Shown in pieces: positions 46,609-58,903 of a stretch of DNA of 64,000 bases. The translations under genes were made by a program, and so were the position numbers. Every line of letters begins with the position of its first letter. Positions within the stretch are counted from its first letter, which is position 1. The notes beneath the pieces were generated by a model that was given only the letters and a program-made list of their open reading frames with translations, made no database searches and was not told the origin of the DNA. This DNA is from Hibiscus mutabilis (Eukaryota; Streptophyta; Magnoliopsida; Malvales; Malvaceae): contig CM033745.1 of assembly GCA_019671005.1 (NCBI GenBank), positions 42,887,834 through 42,951,833 of the forward strand. The letters are read 5' to 3'.

Positions 46609-49600
46609 TGTAACACCCCTACCCTGGGCTAGTAGCAAACTGTCTCGGGAGCGTTACATAGGCAAGCAAGCAAGGACAATGAACAAGGAAATACAAGAAC
46701 AACAAGAAATCAAACATACTTACCTATCATACAAGCGACTCACATTTCGATTCTTACTTCAACCTAAACCATTCGAATAGGTCACTAACTTAATTTCTTT
46801 CATGCTTTCTTTTCAAGTTACTACCTTCATGATTCAATAGCTTCATTATATACCACTACCAATTCTAATTGCATAATTGTGCCTTATACTCCAATTCATT
46901 TCATTGATCCTAGAATGCAAACATGTTACATCTCTTACTTATTTTACTAAACAATATTATTGAACATACAATTTCATGAACTTGTTTCCAATCAAGCCTT
47001 ACTCTAAACCCATACATTCGGCAATCATCAATTAACACAAAATAACACTTTCATCAAGGTATATTCATACACATATGACCCCATAATTTGATAGACCATT
47101 GAATGGTAGATCAAGCAACATGGTTCATCACACTCTACTTTTAATTCAAGCATACACATGAACATGACAAGGCTTTTGAATTGTTTCCTAGCAAACTAGA
47201 TCAACATATGATTATTGCATAATTAAATACATATATACGCAGCAAATACCATTCATTACATGAAACTTTAGGTTCATTACATACTTGTCAATTGGTTCAT
47301 AACATAGTAGGCCCATCAAGACATTATATACAAGTACCAAAATGCATGATCATGATAAGCTATATACAATCTAGTGCCACCATTCTAGGAGATATACAAA
47401 ACAAGTATGAAACCATACTTTAACTATGCTTGTGTGACTTGCTTTGAGCTCAAGAAATCAGGCATCAAGATCAAGCAACACTCGTATCCTTTATCCTATA
47501 GTTGGGAAGAATGAGAACGAGAGTGATAAGTACAAGAATATACTTAGTGAGGTAGTACTAAATCTAACCATTTGTTATGGCAAGTTTCATGTCACTTAAT
47601 CAAGTATAGACCTAGCTAAGGATTTCAAGCATTAAGATAATCCTAGCTAAGGCTTTCAAGCATCAAGATAATCCTAGCTAAGGATATCATACATTCGGCT
47701 ATCAAGAAACAAGAAACAAGAATTCATACTTCATGTTTTCATATCATGAATCAAGCACAACATGCTTTCAAAACAAGTAATCAAAGAAGTCATGCTTAGA
47801 AGACGAGCAACATACAATTCATGACTATCAAGACAAGTAACATTCAATTCATAGCTATCAAGACAAGTATCATGTGTTATTGGATTGTTATTTCATGTAT
47901 TATCAATTAAACAACCCCCTTGGTACTTAGTTTGTATAGGTAATCGAGTCTCCAACCAACTATCACCACAAGATGCACGTAGTGCTGGTCAACCCTCCTA
48001 GTGTCGCCAAAGACCACATACGTACCCTCCGTCTGTCACTAAATAGGGGCCTTAGCCCTAGACTGTAGTCCACCCTTACACAATGATCTCTAGACTCTAA
48101 CGCATACCCTTCTACCTATTCCAACTAGCTACCCAGGTTGTTCGATTTACCATTTATTCAAGTGTTTCAAGATCAAGATCATGTCAAGCAAGTTCATTTC
48201 ATATTAGGCCCTTAGGCCATTGAGCCATAGCTCACATGTCATGTTGTTCTCATGAGTTCATTTCATCATGTGTGATAACATTTCAAGCAAGTTCTTTAAA
48301 CTTTGATCACATGCCACATGAAGCATACGAGCACTAATGTTACCACTCACCATGCTTATCAATCAAATCAAACATGTACACAAGTTTGAGTTCAAGTTTC
48401 ATGCATTACTTTAGTCATTCTTCCCTTATTAAGTCAAGTCCATGATTATATTCATTTAACGTTTCAAGAATATAACAAGTCTGCATTTGGTTATGACCTA
48501 GTCCTAACCCTAGAGATAACTTCACTCACAATACTCCAAGCTTAGCTAGTCTTGGATCCACACTCCTTTGTTATTGGCTTTAGAATGTTCCACTCTATCC
48601 TCTTCCACCAAGTTTACTCATGGTTCTATCACATTACAATTACAAACATGTCAAAACAGGATCATATGATCATCAAATCAAGACAAGGTTACAAGCACAT
48701 AACATACACAAATTGCCTAAAACTGCATACAAAACAGTTTACAAATTGCCACAAAACAATGTGCAATTACCTATAATGCTGCTGCCAGGCAGCTTGCACT
48801 CTAGTCACTTTATCAAGCATAACTTTCATTCCGTACGTCAGAATTTCAATTGGTTTACACCGTTGGAAAGCTAACAGAATTGTCTTTATAGCCATATAAT
48901 GATTGAATTTTACTTCGTTACCAATTAATACAGTTTTTAACTTAAAGACAGGGCATTTTGCTACACTGGACAGTTTGCACTGTCCCTAGTGTTTCTTCTC
49001 TACATTTCAGTATACAACCTAGAATTCAGTTATGTTTTCTCCTAATAATTTAGACATATCAAAGTTTTGTCCATAAAAATTTCAGTCTTAAATTCATTTT
49101 GTACAATTTATAGTAATTTTTCAAAGTTACTGCCTAGAACAGAGCATTCTGGGCAGATTACACTAGGTTGAGTTTCTAGCTTCTTAGTTCACCTAAGCAA
49201 GGTTCTAACATGGAAATTCAATTCATTTTCATGTTCCTATATGTATAGGTCATTCTAATTCACCTAGACATGTGCCTAAAACAGGGAATTATCATGTTGA
49301 ACCCAATTTGATCTGTTTGATCAACATTGCACATTCAACTTACCAATTAGGCAGTCCATTGCTTAATTTAACTAGTCCAATTAGGTGTAGTCATTTTCCA
49401 TCAACATATCTATTCAATTCAATCTTCATTTCATTTATATACATGATCAAAACATGGTTCTATATCCAATTGACATGTTTACACATTTTCTCTATCAAAA
49501 CAATCCCTAATCAAGACTGTTTTCAACCATGTACACATTTCTCAAATTTCCAGCAACTATACATAATTTTCATTAGAAATTTAACTACAAGCATTCAATT

Positions 49601-50203
49601 TCCAAGTTCTAATAGAAGCTAGCATGACCCTAACATACATGGCAATCATCCAACTCAGTTTAAACAACAAAACATCATCAATTCAAGATTCAACCATTCT
49701 ATATCATGTAAAGTCAAGTATTATACCTTCTCCAAGCTAAATTTAATCAAGGTTGAATCAAGAAGCATGAATTTGGAGATAATCTATGAAGTTTTCTTTC
49801 TCATAGTGGATGAGCATGGTTCGGCCAAGGTGAGGGAGGTGAAGTGGAGAAGATGATAGCAAGATGGCCACTTGGTCATGGTGTTATCACATGGCTTAGC
49901 TATTTGCCTCCACTTGGCAATTTATGATCTAATTATTTCATAAATCCTTAATTACTCATCCTTATTGCATGCAATTCTATATTTATCATTTGTTACTATT
50001 TGATCCTTCCTGATTAGTCTACTTCTTTATCAATCCATCTAATTTTAGTCACTAGGTTTAATTAATTCTTCACATTTGTAAATTGTTTGTACAATTAAGT
50101 TCTAATTAGTTTTTGACATGTTGTTAGGCCATGATTCAGGGTACTACAATTTCATTCTAATTTGTTTCTGACATGTTGCTTGGCCATGATTTAGGGTATT
50201 ACA
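46609..50203 (-). repeat. Shared LTR of tandem M (3595 bp)
   Basis: Its right side (50203, GGGTATTACA) abuts the polypurine tract of M-long, making it the 3' LTR of that copy. Its left side (46609, TGTAACACCCCTACCCTGGG) abuts the PBS of M-short, making it that copy's 5' LTR. It carries the triple GGCGACAG block (47940-48085), the palindrome (48489-48509), hairpins at 48968-48985 and 49131-49155, a CCGTACGTCAGAATTTC block near 48831 and a duplicated terminal segment at 50098-50203. Non-coding; frames such as 48552-48776 and 49272-49622 have no recognisable motif. Confidence 0.94.
50098..50203 (-). repeat. Duplicated LTR-terminal segment (about 54 bp x2)
   Basis: TTCTAATTAGTTTTTGACATG through CAGGGTACTACAA is followed directly by TTCTAATTTGTTTCTGACAT through TAGGGTATTACAA. 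The right LTR of M has this segment once (62514-62563). Confidence 0.85.
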
Positions 50204-51700
50204 ATTCTCCCCCTTAAGATAAATTCGTTCTCGAATTTACCTGAATCGAATAAGTGAGGATATTGCTTCTTCATGACTTCTTCAGATTCCCATGTTGCCT
50301 CTTCTACCTTGTGATTCCTCCACAAGACTTTGACAAGAGGAACGGTTTTGTTCCTGAGCTTTCTAACTTCACGATCAAGAATCTGAACTGGTTCTTCTTT
50401 GTATGACAAGTCAAGATTCAATTCCACTTCTTCAGGCTCAAGAACATGAGATAGATCAAGCCTATATCTTATGAGCATGGAAACATGGAAGACATTATGG
50501 ATCTTATCAAATTCACTAGGAAGTGCCAATCGATAAGCCACTGGACCAATCGTTTCAATGATTTCAAATGGTCCGATAAACCGAGGGCTAAGCTTTCCTT
50601 TTCTTCGAAACTGAAAGACTTTCTTCCAAGGAGATACTTTGAGGAAGACCTTGTCTCCAAAGTTGTATTGGATGTCTCTCCTTTTCAAGTTAACATAAGT
50701 TTTTTGCCTATCAAAGGCTGCCTTCAATCGATCATGAATGATCTTCACTTGTTCTTCGGTTTCTCTGAGCAATTGAGGTCCTAAAACCTTGTTTTCTCCC
50801 AATTCAGACCAGCACAAGGGAGTTCTACATTTTCTTCCATATAGAGCTTCGAAGGGAGCCATCTGAATAGATGTCTGGAAGCTATTGTTGTAAGCAAACT
50901 CTACTATTGGTAGAGATTTCTCCCAATTCTTCCCGAAGTCTATAACACAAGCACGTAGCATATCTTCGAGCACTTGAATGATTCTTTCAGATTGTCCATC
51001 TGATTGAGGATGAAAGGCTGTACTAAGATGCACTTTAGCTCATAGAGCCTTCTGTAAGGAATTCCTGAATCGAGAAGCAAATCTAGGGTCACGATCAGAG
51101 ATTATAGCTGTAGGTACACCGTGTAATTGAATCACTTCACGGATGTATAGCTCGGCTAAGGTTTCCAAGCTCATGTTCATTTGAACAGGGATGAAGTGAG
51201 TAGACTTTGTGAATCTATCAACAATCACCCATACAACATCATTCTTTCTTGGAGTGGAAGGAATACCAGTAATGAAATCCATTATAATCTGATCCCATTT
51301 CCACTAAGGGAATTCGATAGGTTGGAGCAATCCAGTAGGGACTTGATGCTCGACTTTAACTCTTTGACAAGTTAGGTAGTTCGATACGAAGTCTGTGATA
51401 GCCGACTTAATGCCTGGCCACTAGTATAGTGGCTTTAGATCCTTGTACATCTTAACTGATCCCGGGTGAATCGAGAGATAGCTTTTTGAGCTTCTTGTAG
51501 CATTTCTTGTCTTAGTTCCTCGTTGTTAGGAACACATACTATATCCTTGAAATAGAGAACTCCATTCGACTTGAGAGAAAAGTCTGAATTAAACTCAGAG
51601 TCTAGCTTGGTTGTGATCTTCTGAAGATCTAGATCAATTTGATGGAGTTCTTTGATTCTCGAGATTAAGCTAGATTGAACTTAAAGTTCAGACAAGAATT
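50191..51700 (-). pseudogene. pol: M-long integrase with chromodomain-like tail, best-preserved domain
   Basis: The longest open frame of the window, 50191-51033 (280 codons), covers SERIIQVLEDMLRACVIDFG with the third catalytic Glu, APFEALYGRKCRTPLCW, KVSPWKKVFQFRRKGKLSPR, GPVAYRLALPSEFDKIHNVF, and the tail VKVLWRNHKVEEATWESEEV. A preceding frame (51040-51282) has MDFITGIPSTPRKNDVVW and SDRDPRFASRF, broken by one TAG just before the long frame. The zinc domain further up is shifted. The frame does not stop before the polypurine tract but reads through it and ends inside the LTR. 51701-51884 is decayed linker. Confidence 0.94.
50204..50218 (-). other. Polypurine tract of M-long
   Basis: ATTCTCCCCCTTAA on the plus strand, i.e. 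TTAAGGGGGAGAAT on the coding strand, lies directly before the LTR start. Confidence 0.9.
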
Positions 51701-51884
51701 TCTGTCCTTTGGAAAAACATAAATGAGCACTGATAGCCAAGGAAGCTACAAAGAATACACAAGATCACTAAGAGAGATTTTTGAGTAGTTACTTGTAAGA
51801 CAAGAAAGGTATTCGAATGGATTACTTGTAATCCAAGAAAGATTAAATTCAAATGAATATTATAGGATTTAGATTTAGGGGTTT

Positions 51885-52400
51885 ACCCGAGTATGGTCTG
51901 CGACTAAGGGCATCAACAACCACATTTGTTTTCCCCGGATGGTAGTCAATAACCAAATCATAGTCTTTAAGCAATACTAGCCATCTTCTTTGTCTCAGAT
52001 TCAAATCTTTCTGAGTCAGGAGCTATTTGAGACTCTTGTGGTCTGTGAACAGGTTACATTTCTCCCCGTACAAGAAATGTCTCCATATTTTGAAAGCAAA
52101 TACGATAGTTGCCAATTCTAGATCGTGTGTAGGGTAGTTTGACTCGTGTGGTTTCAGTTGACTTGAAGCGTAAGCTACCACTTTTCCATCTCGCATTAGG
52201 ACACATCCTAATCCTAAACGAGATGTATCACTATAGACAGTGAGTTCTTTGCCCAATTCTAGTTGGATAAGAATCGGTGCATGAGTCAAGGCTTGTTTAA
52301 GTTGATAAAAGCTTCGTTGTTGGTTCTCCGACCAAGCAAAGGGCATCTCTTTGCATGTTAACTTAGTCAAGCTTGCGAAAATGGATGAGAATCCCTTGAT
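51885..52400 (-). pseudogene. pol: M-long RNase H domain
   Basis: Minus-strand frame 52023-52370: FAWSENQQRSFYQLKQALTH, YSDTSRLGLGCVLM (usual SDASH), YASSQLKPHESNYPTHDLEL, FKIWRHFLYGEKCNLFTDHK, SLK then a stop at 52023. It continues as LLTQKDLNLRQRR, KDYDLVIDYHPGK and DALSR, ending near 51890. Acidic positions in YSD, LEL and TDH are kept; Ala-to-Thr and His-to-Arg changes sit next to the first one. Confidence 0.93.
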
Positions 52401-53230
52401 AAATTACCAATAATACCCAGCTAAAGCGAGAAAGCTTCTGATCTTACCAAAATTCCTCGGAGGTCTCCAATCCATGATGGATCGAATTTTGCTCGGGTCT
52501 ACTTTAATTCCTTCTACCGAGATGACATGGCCAAGGAACGAGACTTCTGATATCCAAAATTCACACTTAGAGAACTTCGCGAACAATTAACGTTCTTAGA
52601 GAGTTTGCAATACAATTTAAAGGTGTTCGAAGTGTTCTTCCTTATTATGAGAATACACCAGAATGTCATCGACCACAAACTTGTGAAGATTGGGCTTGAA
52701 TACACGGTTCATGAGGTCCATGAAAGCACCTGGGGCATTTGTTAACCCGAATGGCATTACAAGGAATATGAAGTGGCCATATCGAGTACGAAAGGTTGTC
52801 TTGAGTATGTCATCTTCCTTTACCCTCATTTGATAATATACCGATCGAAGATCGATCTTTGAGAACACCAAAGCATCCTTGAGTTGATCTAAGAGATCTT
52901 CTATCCTTGGGAGAGGATACCGATTCTTGATAGTAAGCTTATTCAATTGTCTTTAGTCAATACAGAGTCTCATAGTCCCATCTTTCTTCTTCACGAACAA
53001 GACTGGAGCACCCCAGAGAGAAGAGCTAGGCCGAATAATGCCTTTATCTTGTAGCACTTGCAGTTATTTCAATTCAACGGGTGCCAATCGATAAGGTATG
53101 AAGGACACCAGAGTTGTTCTAGGTTGAAATTCAATCCCGAACTCTACTTCTCTGGTTGGAGGAAGACCAGGGAGTTCCTCAAGAAAAACATAAATAAATT
53201 CAGACACAATTGGCATACTAGGTAAGTCTT
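52401..53230 (-). pseudogene. pol: M-long reverse transcriptase, 9-bp deletion at the catalytic box
   Basis: Minus strand. The N-terminal part is decayed at 52950-53220 (LPGLPPTREVEF, with part of the ELKELKKQL run lost near 53070). Then 52617-52946 reads LTIKNRYPLPRIEDLLDQLK, SKIDLRSVYYQMRVKEDD, RTRYGHFIFLVMPFGLTNAP, FMDLMNRVFKPNLHKFV followed by VDDILVYSHNKEEH. Relatives have three more residues (V-F-I) before the two Asp, so nine bases are missing next to 52665-52673. The thumb (KFSKCEFWISEVSFLGHVIS) is in 52404-52586. Confidence 0.93.
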
Positions 53231-53660
53231 GAGGAACTCACAAGAGTTGTTCTAGGATTGATTCTTTTCCTAAACCCCGGAGATAAAGTCTCCTATTTTG
53301 GTAATCTATCCAGGCTTCATGTTTGCTTAACCAATCTAGTCCTAACACTAGATCGAACTCACAAGAAGGTAAGACATAAAGGTCCATGGGAAAAGGCACA
53401 TTTTAAATGCTTATAGGGCATTGCTCGCAAAGGAAGTTAATAGGCATATTTCCTCCTATAGGGTTCGAAACTACAAGGTTAGTCTTAACCAGTTCAGGTT
53501 TTGTTTAACTTAGCAATCATGGAAGAACATATAAAGGAGCGGGTAGATCCCTAATCAATCAAAGCATATGCAGGACCTGAATTTAATTCAACAGTACCTG
53601 TGATAACATCGGGTGCTTCTTCTTCCTCTTTCCCATGAATGTGGTAGATTCGAGCTGGGG
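53231..53660 (-). pseudogene. pol: M-long protease, stop codon in the active site
   Basis: Minus-strand reading gives NSGPAYALID, then TAG (plus-strand 53551-53553), then GSTRSF. The middle residue of the D-S-G triad is a stop. Further on are SSMIAKL, a two-base loss, NPIGG and a degraded VLGLDWLSKHEAWIDYQNR run near 53290-53345. Confidence 0.9.
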
Positions 53661-54161
53661 CTCAGGATTCTTGGTGTGTAGGTGTCGAATATTGGCCTCT
53701 ACTTTTGCTTTGATTCCTGGACTGAGATTGTCTCGGGCCCTTGTTTTGATTAGATGGAACTGAACTAGCATTTGCAGGTGTTCGAGTTGGAACCTTATTA
53801 GGATTCTGAGGATAATCCCAGATATAATGATCGGAGGCTCCACATAAGAAACACAAATTCTGCTTAGTTTTACATTGCCTGATGTGGAGCTTTTGACAGA
53901 ACTTGCAAGTAGGTTATTGAACAGCTTTACTAGAATTCCCTGTACTATCAACAGAGATGATCGGGGCTGAAGGCTTGGTTACCGATTGAGGTCTCAGTAT
54001 GTAATTGCTTTTCTGAACAGGTGTGTAATTCGAAGAGTGATCTTTGGAGTGTTTAGATTTCTTTTACTGCGAATGAGGCTTGTCATCATTTCTGGGTCGT
54101 TTGTCCTTCTAGGAGTTACCACTCTTGCATTTCTCAGAGGCTTTTATCTTTGTCTCAGTTG
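53661..54161 (-). pseudogene. gag: M-long gag, C-terminal part (zinc knuckles)
   Basis: Minus strand: TETKIKASEKCKSGNS directly after solo LTR N, then a TAG, the basic KSKHSKDHSSNYTPVQKSNY run, CKFCQKLHIRQC and CFLCGASDHYIWDY. The last Cys of the second knuckle is Tyr, as in M-short. A frameshift lies between 53856 and 53951. Confidence 0.92.
54157..54161. other. Target-site duplication AGTTG, left copy of solo LTR N
   Basis: Right copy is GGTTG (57985-57989), four of five bases identical. Confidence 0.8.
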
Positions 54162-57100
54162 TGTAACACCCCTTACCCGGGTTAGTAGTAACTCGGTTCG
54201 GGAGCATTACTTAGCAAGCAAGCAAAGATAAGACAAGTCATGGCATTCGATCTATATTAGATCATAGACAAGGCAATGACAATACATGCATTACAAATTT
54301 AAACTTGATTCAATAATCAAGCAATACCTTCGGCAATCAACAACCAAGAAGAATCAATTATTCATACTTGTTTATTTAGCTAATAAGAAAGCTTAAACTT
54401 GACTCATAAATCATCCTAGTATTTGAACTAAGCAAGCAAAGAGAGATCAAGCATTTAAACAAGGCATAAGCAACCATTCATGCATTTCTTTTCATGCAAG
54501 TAAACTCAAATGTAACTACCATTTCATCCTAAGTATTCGGCTATACTTACAATACAATTAGATTGATATCTTTCTTGCTTACAATTCAAGTTACTACTTC
54601 CATGATTTCTTTTACAACACATACACATTGTTTCTTATCCTATTTAATCTCCTTAGTATTACATGCTTCCAATCCAAACCTATTTCAAAATCCTACCAAT
54701 CGGCCATATTACCAAAAGCAAGTACAAGCATGTAACTAGTACCTAATGACCTAAACTATTCGGCCATGCATCAAACTAGTACACAATACACATATAATCG
54801 AGGTTTGAACACACAATTGATTCATATACATACCAAGGTCATTCGAATAGGGTTTAAGCAACATGGTTTCTCATTTTTGAATTATAAATCAAGCATACAT
54901 ATGATCATTTCAAGCATTCACAAAAGCATGACAAGGTTATCAACTATTTTGAAGCCAATTAGGTCATCATAAGATCATTCCATAACATCCAAATATGTGC
55001 AGCAAAACATTCAACCATATCAATTTATCTAAGTTCATTACAAACCTTAACTATATACAAATCATAGATAGGCTATCAAGCATTATATACAACCCTTCAA
55101 AATGCATGTTCAAGCTACTTAGATACAACTAGTGCCACCATTCTAGGAGAATACAAAACAAGTATGGAATCATACTTTAACAAAGCTTGTGTAGGATGCT
55201 TCTTGCTCAATGGATCAAGCTTCAAGATCAAGCAATGTTAAATCTTTTAACTTGTAGGATGGGAAGAATGATAAGTACAAAAATGTACTTAGTGAGGTAG
55301 TAACTAGTCTATCCATTTTGTTAATTCATGTTTCATGTCTTTTAGATCAAGTGTAGACCTAGCTAAGGCTTCCAAGCATTAGAGTAGACTTAGCTAGTTT
55401 TTCAAGTATCAATAGTGGCCTTATATAGTCTTTCAATCATCAAGGATATCCTGTCTAGGATAGCATGTATTCGGCCATCAAGCTTAGGCATCAAGAAATC
55501 ATAATTCATGAATCAAATAACATGCTTGCAAAACAAGAAACCAAGGAGTCGTGCTTTCAAATCAAGCAACATACATTTCATGGCATAGAAGACAAGTATA
55601 ATGTATAATTGAATCTTATTTCATTTGTTTATTTCATTAAACAACCCCCTTTGTACTTAGTTTGTATAGGTAATCGAGTCTCCAACCAACTGTCGCAACA
55701 ATATGCACCGTAGTGCTGGTCAACTCTCCTATTGTTGCCAAATACCACATACGTACCCTCCGTCTATTGCCAAATAGGGGCCTTAGCCCTGGACCATAAT
55801 CCACCCATACTCAATGAGCTCTAGACTCTAAGGCATGCCTTTCTACCTAATCCAACTAGCTACCAAGGTTTTTCGAATTACCATTTATTCAAGTTATCAA
55901 GTTCAAGATCATGTTCATGTCAATCAAGATCATTTCATGTTAAGCCCTTAGGCTAATGAGCCTTATCTCACAAGTCAAGTGGTTTCAAGATTCATTTCAT
56001 CAAACGAGATAACATCATATCTCAAACAAGTCATTAGCATTCAACCATGTTGTTTCATAGCACATACAAGCAACCAAGTTATCACTAATCATGCATAATC
56101 ATTTCGAATAGGCATGTACAGAAGACTAGGATCATGTTTCATGTATTTCTTTAACTCATCCTTCCCTTATTAAGTCAAATTCATGCTTAGATTCATTAAC
56201 ATAACAAGAATGTAACAAATACATTGGTTAGGACTAAGTCCTAACCCTAGAGGTAACTACACTCACAATACAATCCAAGCAAGCTAGCAATTATCTTGTA
56301 TGGCTATCCCCTTGTTCTTAGCCCTTGAATGATTTCCTTTTTCTTCCTCAATTTTCTGCCCTTGGTCTAGCAAGCATAACACATACACATTTCATCAAAA
56401 CAAGCACAATATATCATGCAATCATAGTAGCAATGTTATCACAATGTACTTAACATTTAGCTACTGTTTTTATACTTCCTTTTAAGCATTTCTTACCAAT
56501 TTATCTCAACATTGTTATTACTTCATTTTAAAGCATAACTGGACATACTACAATGTCCCAAAACTGTTTTGGAAACAGTTTGCATTTAGGTGTAAAAACA
56601 GTCCCAAACTGCCCAGGACACTGCTGCTTGGCAGTTTGCACACTGTCCCTTTAAATGCATTATCTTTTAATCCGTACTTCGGAATTTTGATTGCTATACA
56701 CCTCTGGAAAGATAACAAAATTTCCTATAAGAGAATGTAAGACTTGAGTTTTATTTCTTATCCAATTAATACAGTTTATTGTTCAAAGACAGGGCATTTA
56801 CACTGCCTGGACAGTTTGCACTGTCCAGTAATTTCTATTTACAGTTTCCAGCATAGGACCCAGTTTTCTATTCTGTTTCCACCTAATGAAAATAGACATT
56901 CTAAGGATCATGTCATTAAAATTTCATCCCTGAATTCAATCTATACAATTTTTGGTGAATTTTCAAAGTGACTGCCCAGAATAGCGCAATTCTGGGCAGA
57001 TTGTATCTATTCACATTTTAATGCCTTTAATTCATTTTAACCAATGTCTTTGCCCTATAATTCATTTCATATGACATCCTAAACATGTTAAGTCAATGTT

Positions 57101-57984
57101 AATCCATTATTCAAGGCTGCTAAAATAGGGTAAGTTGGTTACAATGCCTAATCTTGCATGTATTTCAATTCCACAAAACAGTTTCTAGATTACAAAACTA
57201 TGTTCATACTTTTATCTTCCATTTCCAGCATTGTTTGCTAACAATTCAATTCGTTTAACACCTTCTTTACCTTATATAATCATTATCATCATCAATTCAT
57301 TAATTCCATAGCTCAATTTTAAGTTCTAATCATTCAATTTCCACTTCAACAACACAATTCAATTTTCCAGCAACCTAGGTTTGTTACACAATCACAAACA
57401 CATGATTTCCAGCATTGTACTTAATGTTCATTCTTCAAATTTGTATAATTCTACAACCATTAAATTATCTAAAAACATATTCAATATCTAATTACATCTA
57501 TAATCATCAAAACAGTCCAATTCAACAATCATAGTTGCCTATTCAATTGAACACACAAAGAATTATACTTACTTTGCTTCTAGCTTAATTTCAATGAAAA
57601 TTTCACTACACATGCAAGCTTAGTTTCTTCTTCAATGGCTGAATTTCCAAGCTCTCTCACACTTTTCTTTCTCTCAATTTTCGGACAAATGAATGAAGAA
57701 GATGATGACCACATTAGTGGATTTATGAAGTTACTAAACTATCCATTAATTAGTTACTAATCATGTAATTAATCAAGGGAAAATAAGAGAACCATGAAGT
57801 TTATCATGCATTCATTTTCTTTCTTGTTTAATTCAATGTAGCCATTCTAATTTGGTCACTTATTTCATTCATTCTTTCAATTAGGCCCTTGACTATTCAA
57901 TTTAGCTTAATTCTAAATTCAATTAAGCTATCAACTTATGCAATTTGGTTCCGATACTTCTAAGCTAGAATTTGGGCTGTTACA
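54162..57984 (-). mobile_element. Solo LTR N (3823 bp, minus) inside M-long gag
   Basis: It starts TGTAACACCCCTTACCCGGG and ends TTTGGGCTGTTACA. Gag reading continues on both sides (NQAIAT before, TETKIKASEK after, in minus-strand order). Subfamily of LTR B: both carry the CAAACTGCC hairpin (56605-56638). It also has the cleanest copies of the other hairpins, CTGGACAGT-TTGC-ACTGTCCAG (56807-56828) and TGCCCAGAAT...ATTCTGGGCA (56973-56998), plus the triple GGCGACAG block (55670-55825) and the palindrome (56226-56246). Confidence 0.94.
56605..56998 (-). other. Cluster of three inverted repeats in solo LTR N
   Basis: 56605-56638: CAAACTGCCCAGG against CTTGGCAGTTTG. 56807-56828: 9-bp perfect arms with a 4-base loop (GCAA on the LTR sense strand). 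56973-56998: 10-bp perfect arms with the 6-base loop AGCGCA. Confidence 0.75.
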
Positions 57985-58749
57985 GGTTGCAATAGCCTGG
58001 TTCACTAAATTCTGGAAGTCAATGATACCCAGGGTAGTGAATATAGGACTCAGTTCATCATTCAATCCATCAATGAACATCCGAAATTTATCAGCTTCGG
58101 TCTTGATGTATTACGACTCGTACTTGCAATACTTGCAGAAGTCACTCACGTATTGTTCAATGGGTTGGCCACCTTGCTTGAGATACAAGAAACGTTTCAG
58201 GCACTTGACCAGGTATTGTTCACTAATGTATTTCTTCCTGAATTCCTCGAGGAAGAATTTCCAAGTTACGGCTTCAGCAGGAGCAGTCAGGGTAGTGGTT
58301 TCCCACCAACTTAAAGCTTCATCTGCCAACAAGGCTATAGCACATTCGAGCTTGTGCTCATCAGGACAAGGTAGTTGCTTGGTCAAGATTCGACTAGTGG
58401 CCTCTAACTAGTACTCAGCTACTTCGGGATTGGCTTCATTAGTTCTAGTGAAAGTATAAGCCCGGTGTTGAGCCAGCTTGTCAATCGGAGCTCTGTTTGG
58501 CACAACAATAAGAGGAGCAATAGAATGACCTTGTTTCAAAGCAGTTACAAGATGATTGAATATCTCCTTCATACTCATGAGACATTCCTGCTGCACAAGA
58601 TTTATAACAAGAGCTTACTGTTGAGCAGCAGCTTGGGCTTGGGTTTTAGCTTGTTGTTGTGGAGGATTATGCTCCATCCTCACACTGTCTCCTTCATTTG
58701 AGGAGCCTTCAGGACTTTCATTGTCACGGACAAGTCTCGTTTCAGACAT
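57985..58749 (-). pseudogene. gag: M-long gag, N-terminal part
   Basis: The ATG start is at 58747-58749 (minus strand): MSETRLVRDNESPEGSSNEG. Interrupted frames then give KEIFNHLVTALKQGH, DKLAQHRAYTFTRTNEANPE (58408-58596), a TAG, TKQLPCPDEHKLECAIALLA then DEALSWWETTTL, FLEEFRKKYISEQYL and FCKYCKYES (58111-58386), then KFRMFIDGLNDELSPIFTTL up to solo LTR N. The core fold signature is intact; at least three stops separate its parts. Confidence 0.93.
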
Positions 58750-58884
58750 TCTACATTCAAATAGAACAATTAAGGATTCGATTTAATAAGCAAGATACAA
58801 GTTATTCAATACAAGTCTCCTAGGTGGCACAAATATCCTATATGATGCAAGAGAGCCCGGTTTAGTCCTAGAACCGACTAAAAA

Positions 58885-58897
58885 GCTCTGATTACCA
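58885..58897 (-). other. Primer-binding site of M-long (one extra base)
   Basis: GCTCTGATTACCA on the plus strand is the reverse complement of TGGTAATCAGAGC, the same one-base insertion as in element E. Six bases separate it from the LTR. Confidence 0.92.
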
Positions 58898-58903
58898 ATT
58901 AAA

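Noticed and set aside
49272..49622. 116-codon frame in the shared LTR
   Set aside because: No motif, no counterpart open frame in the other M LTR, low-complexity composition.
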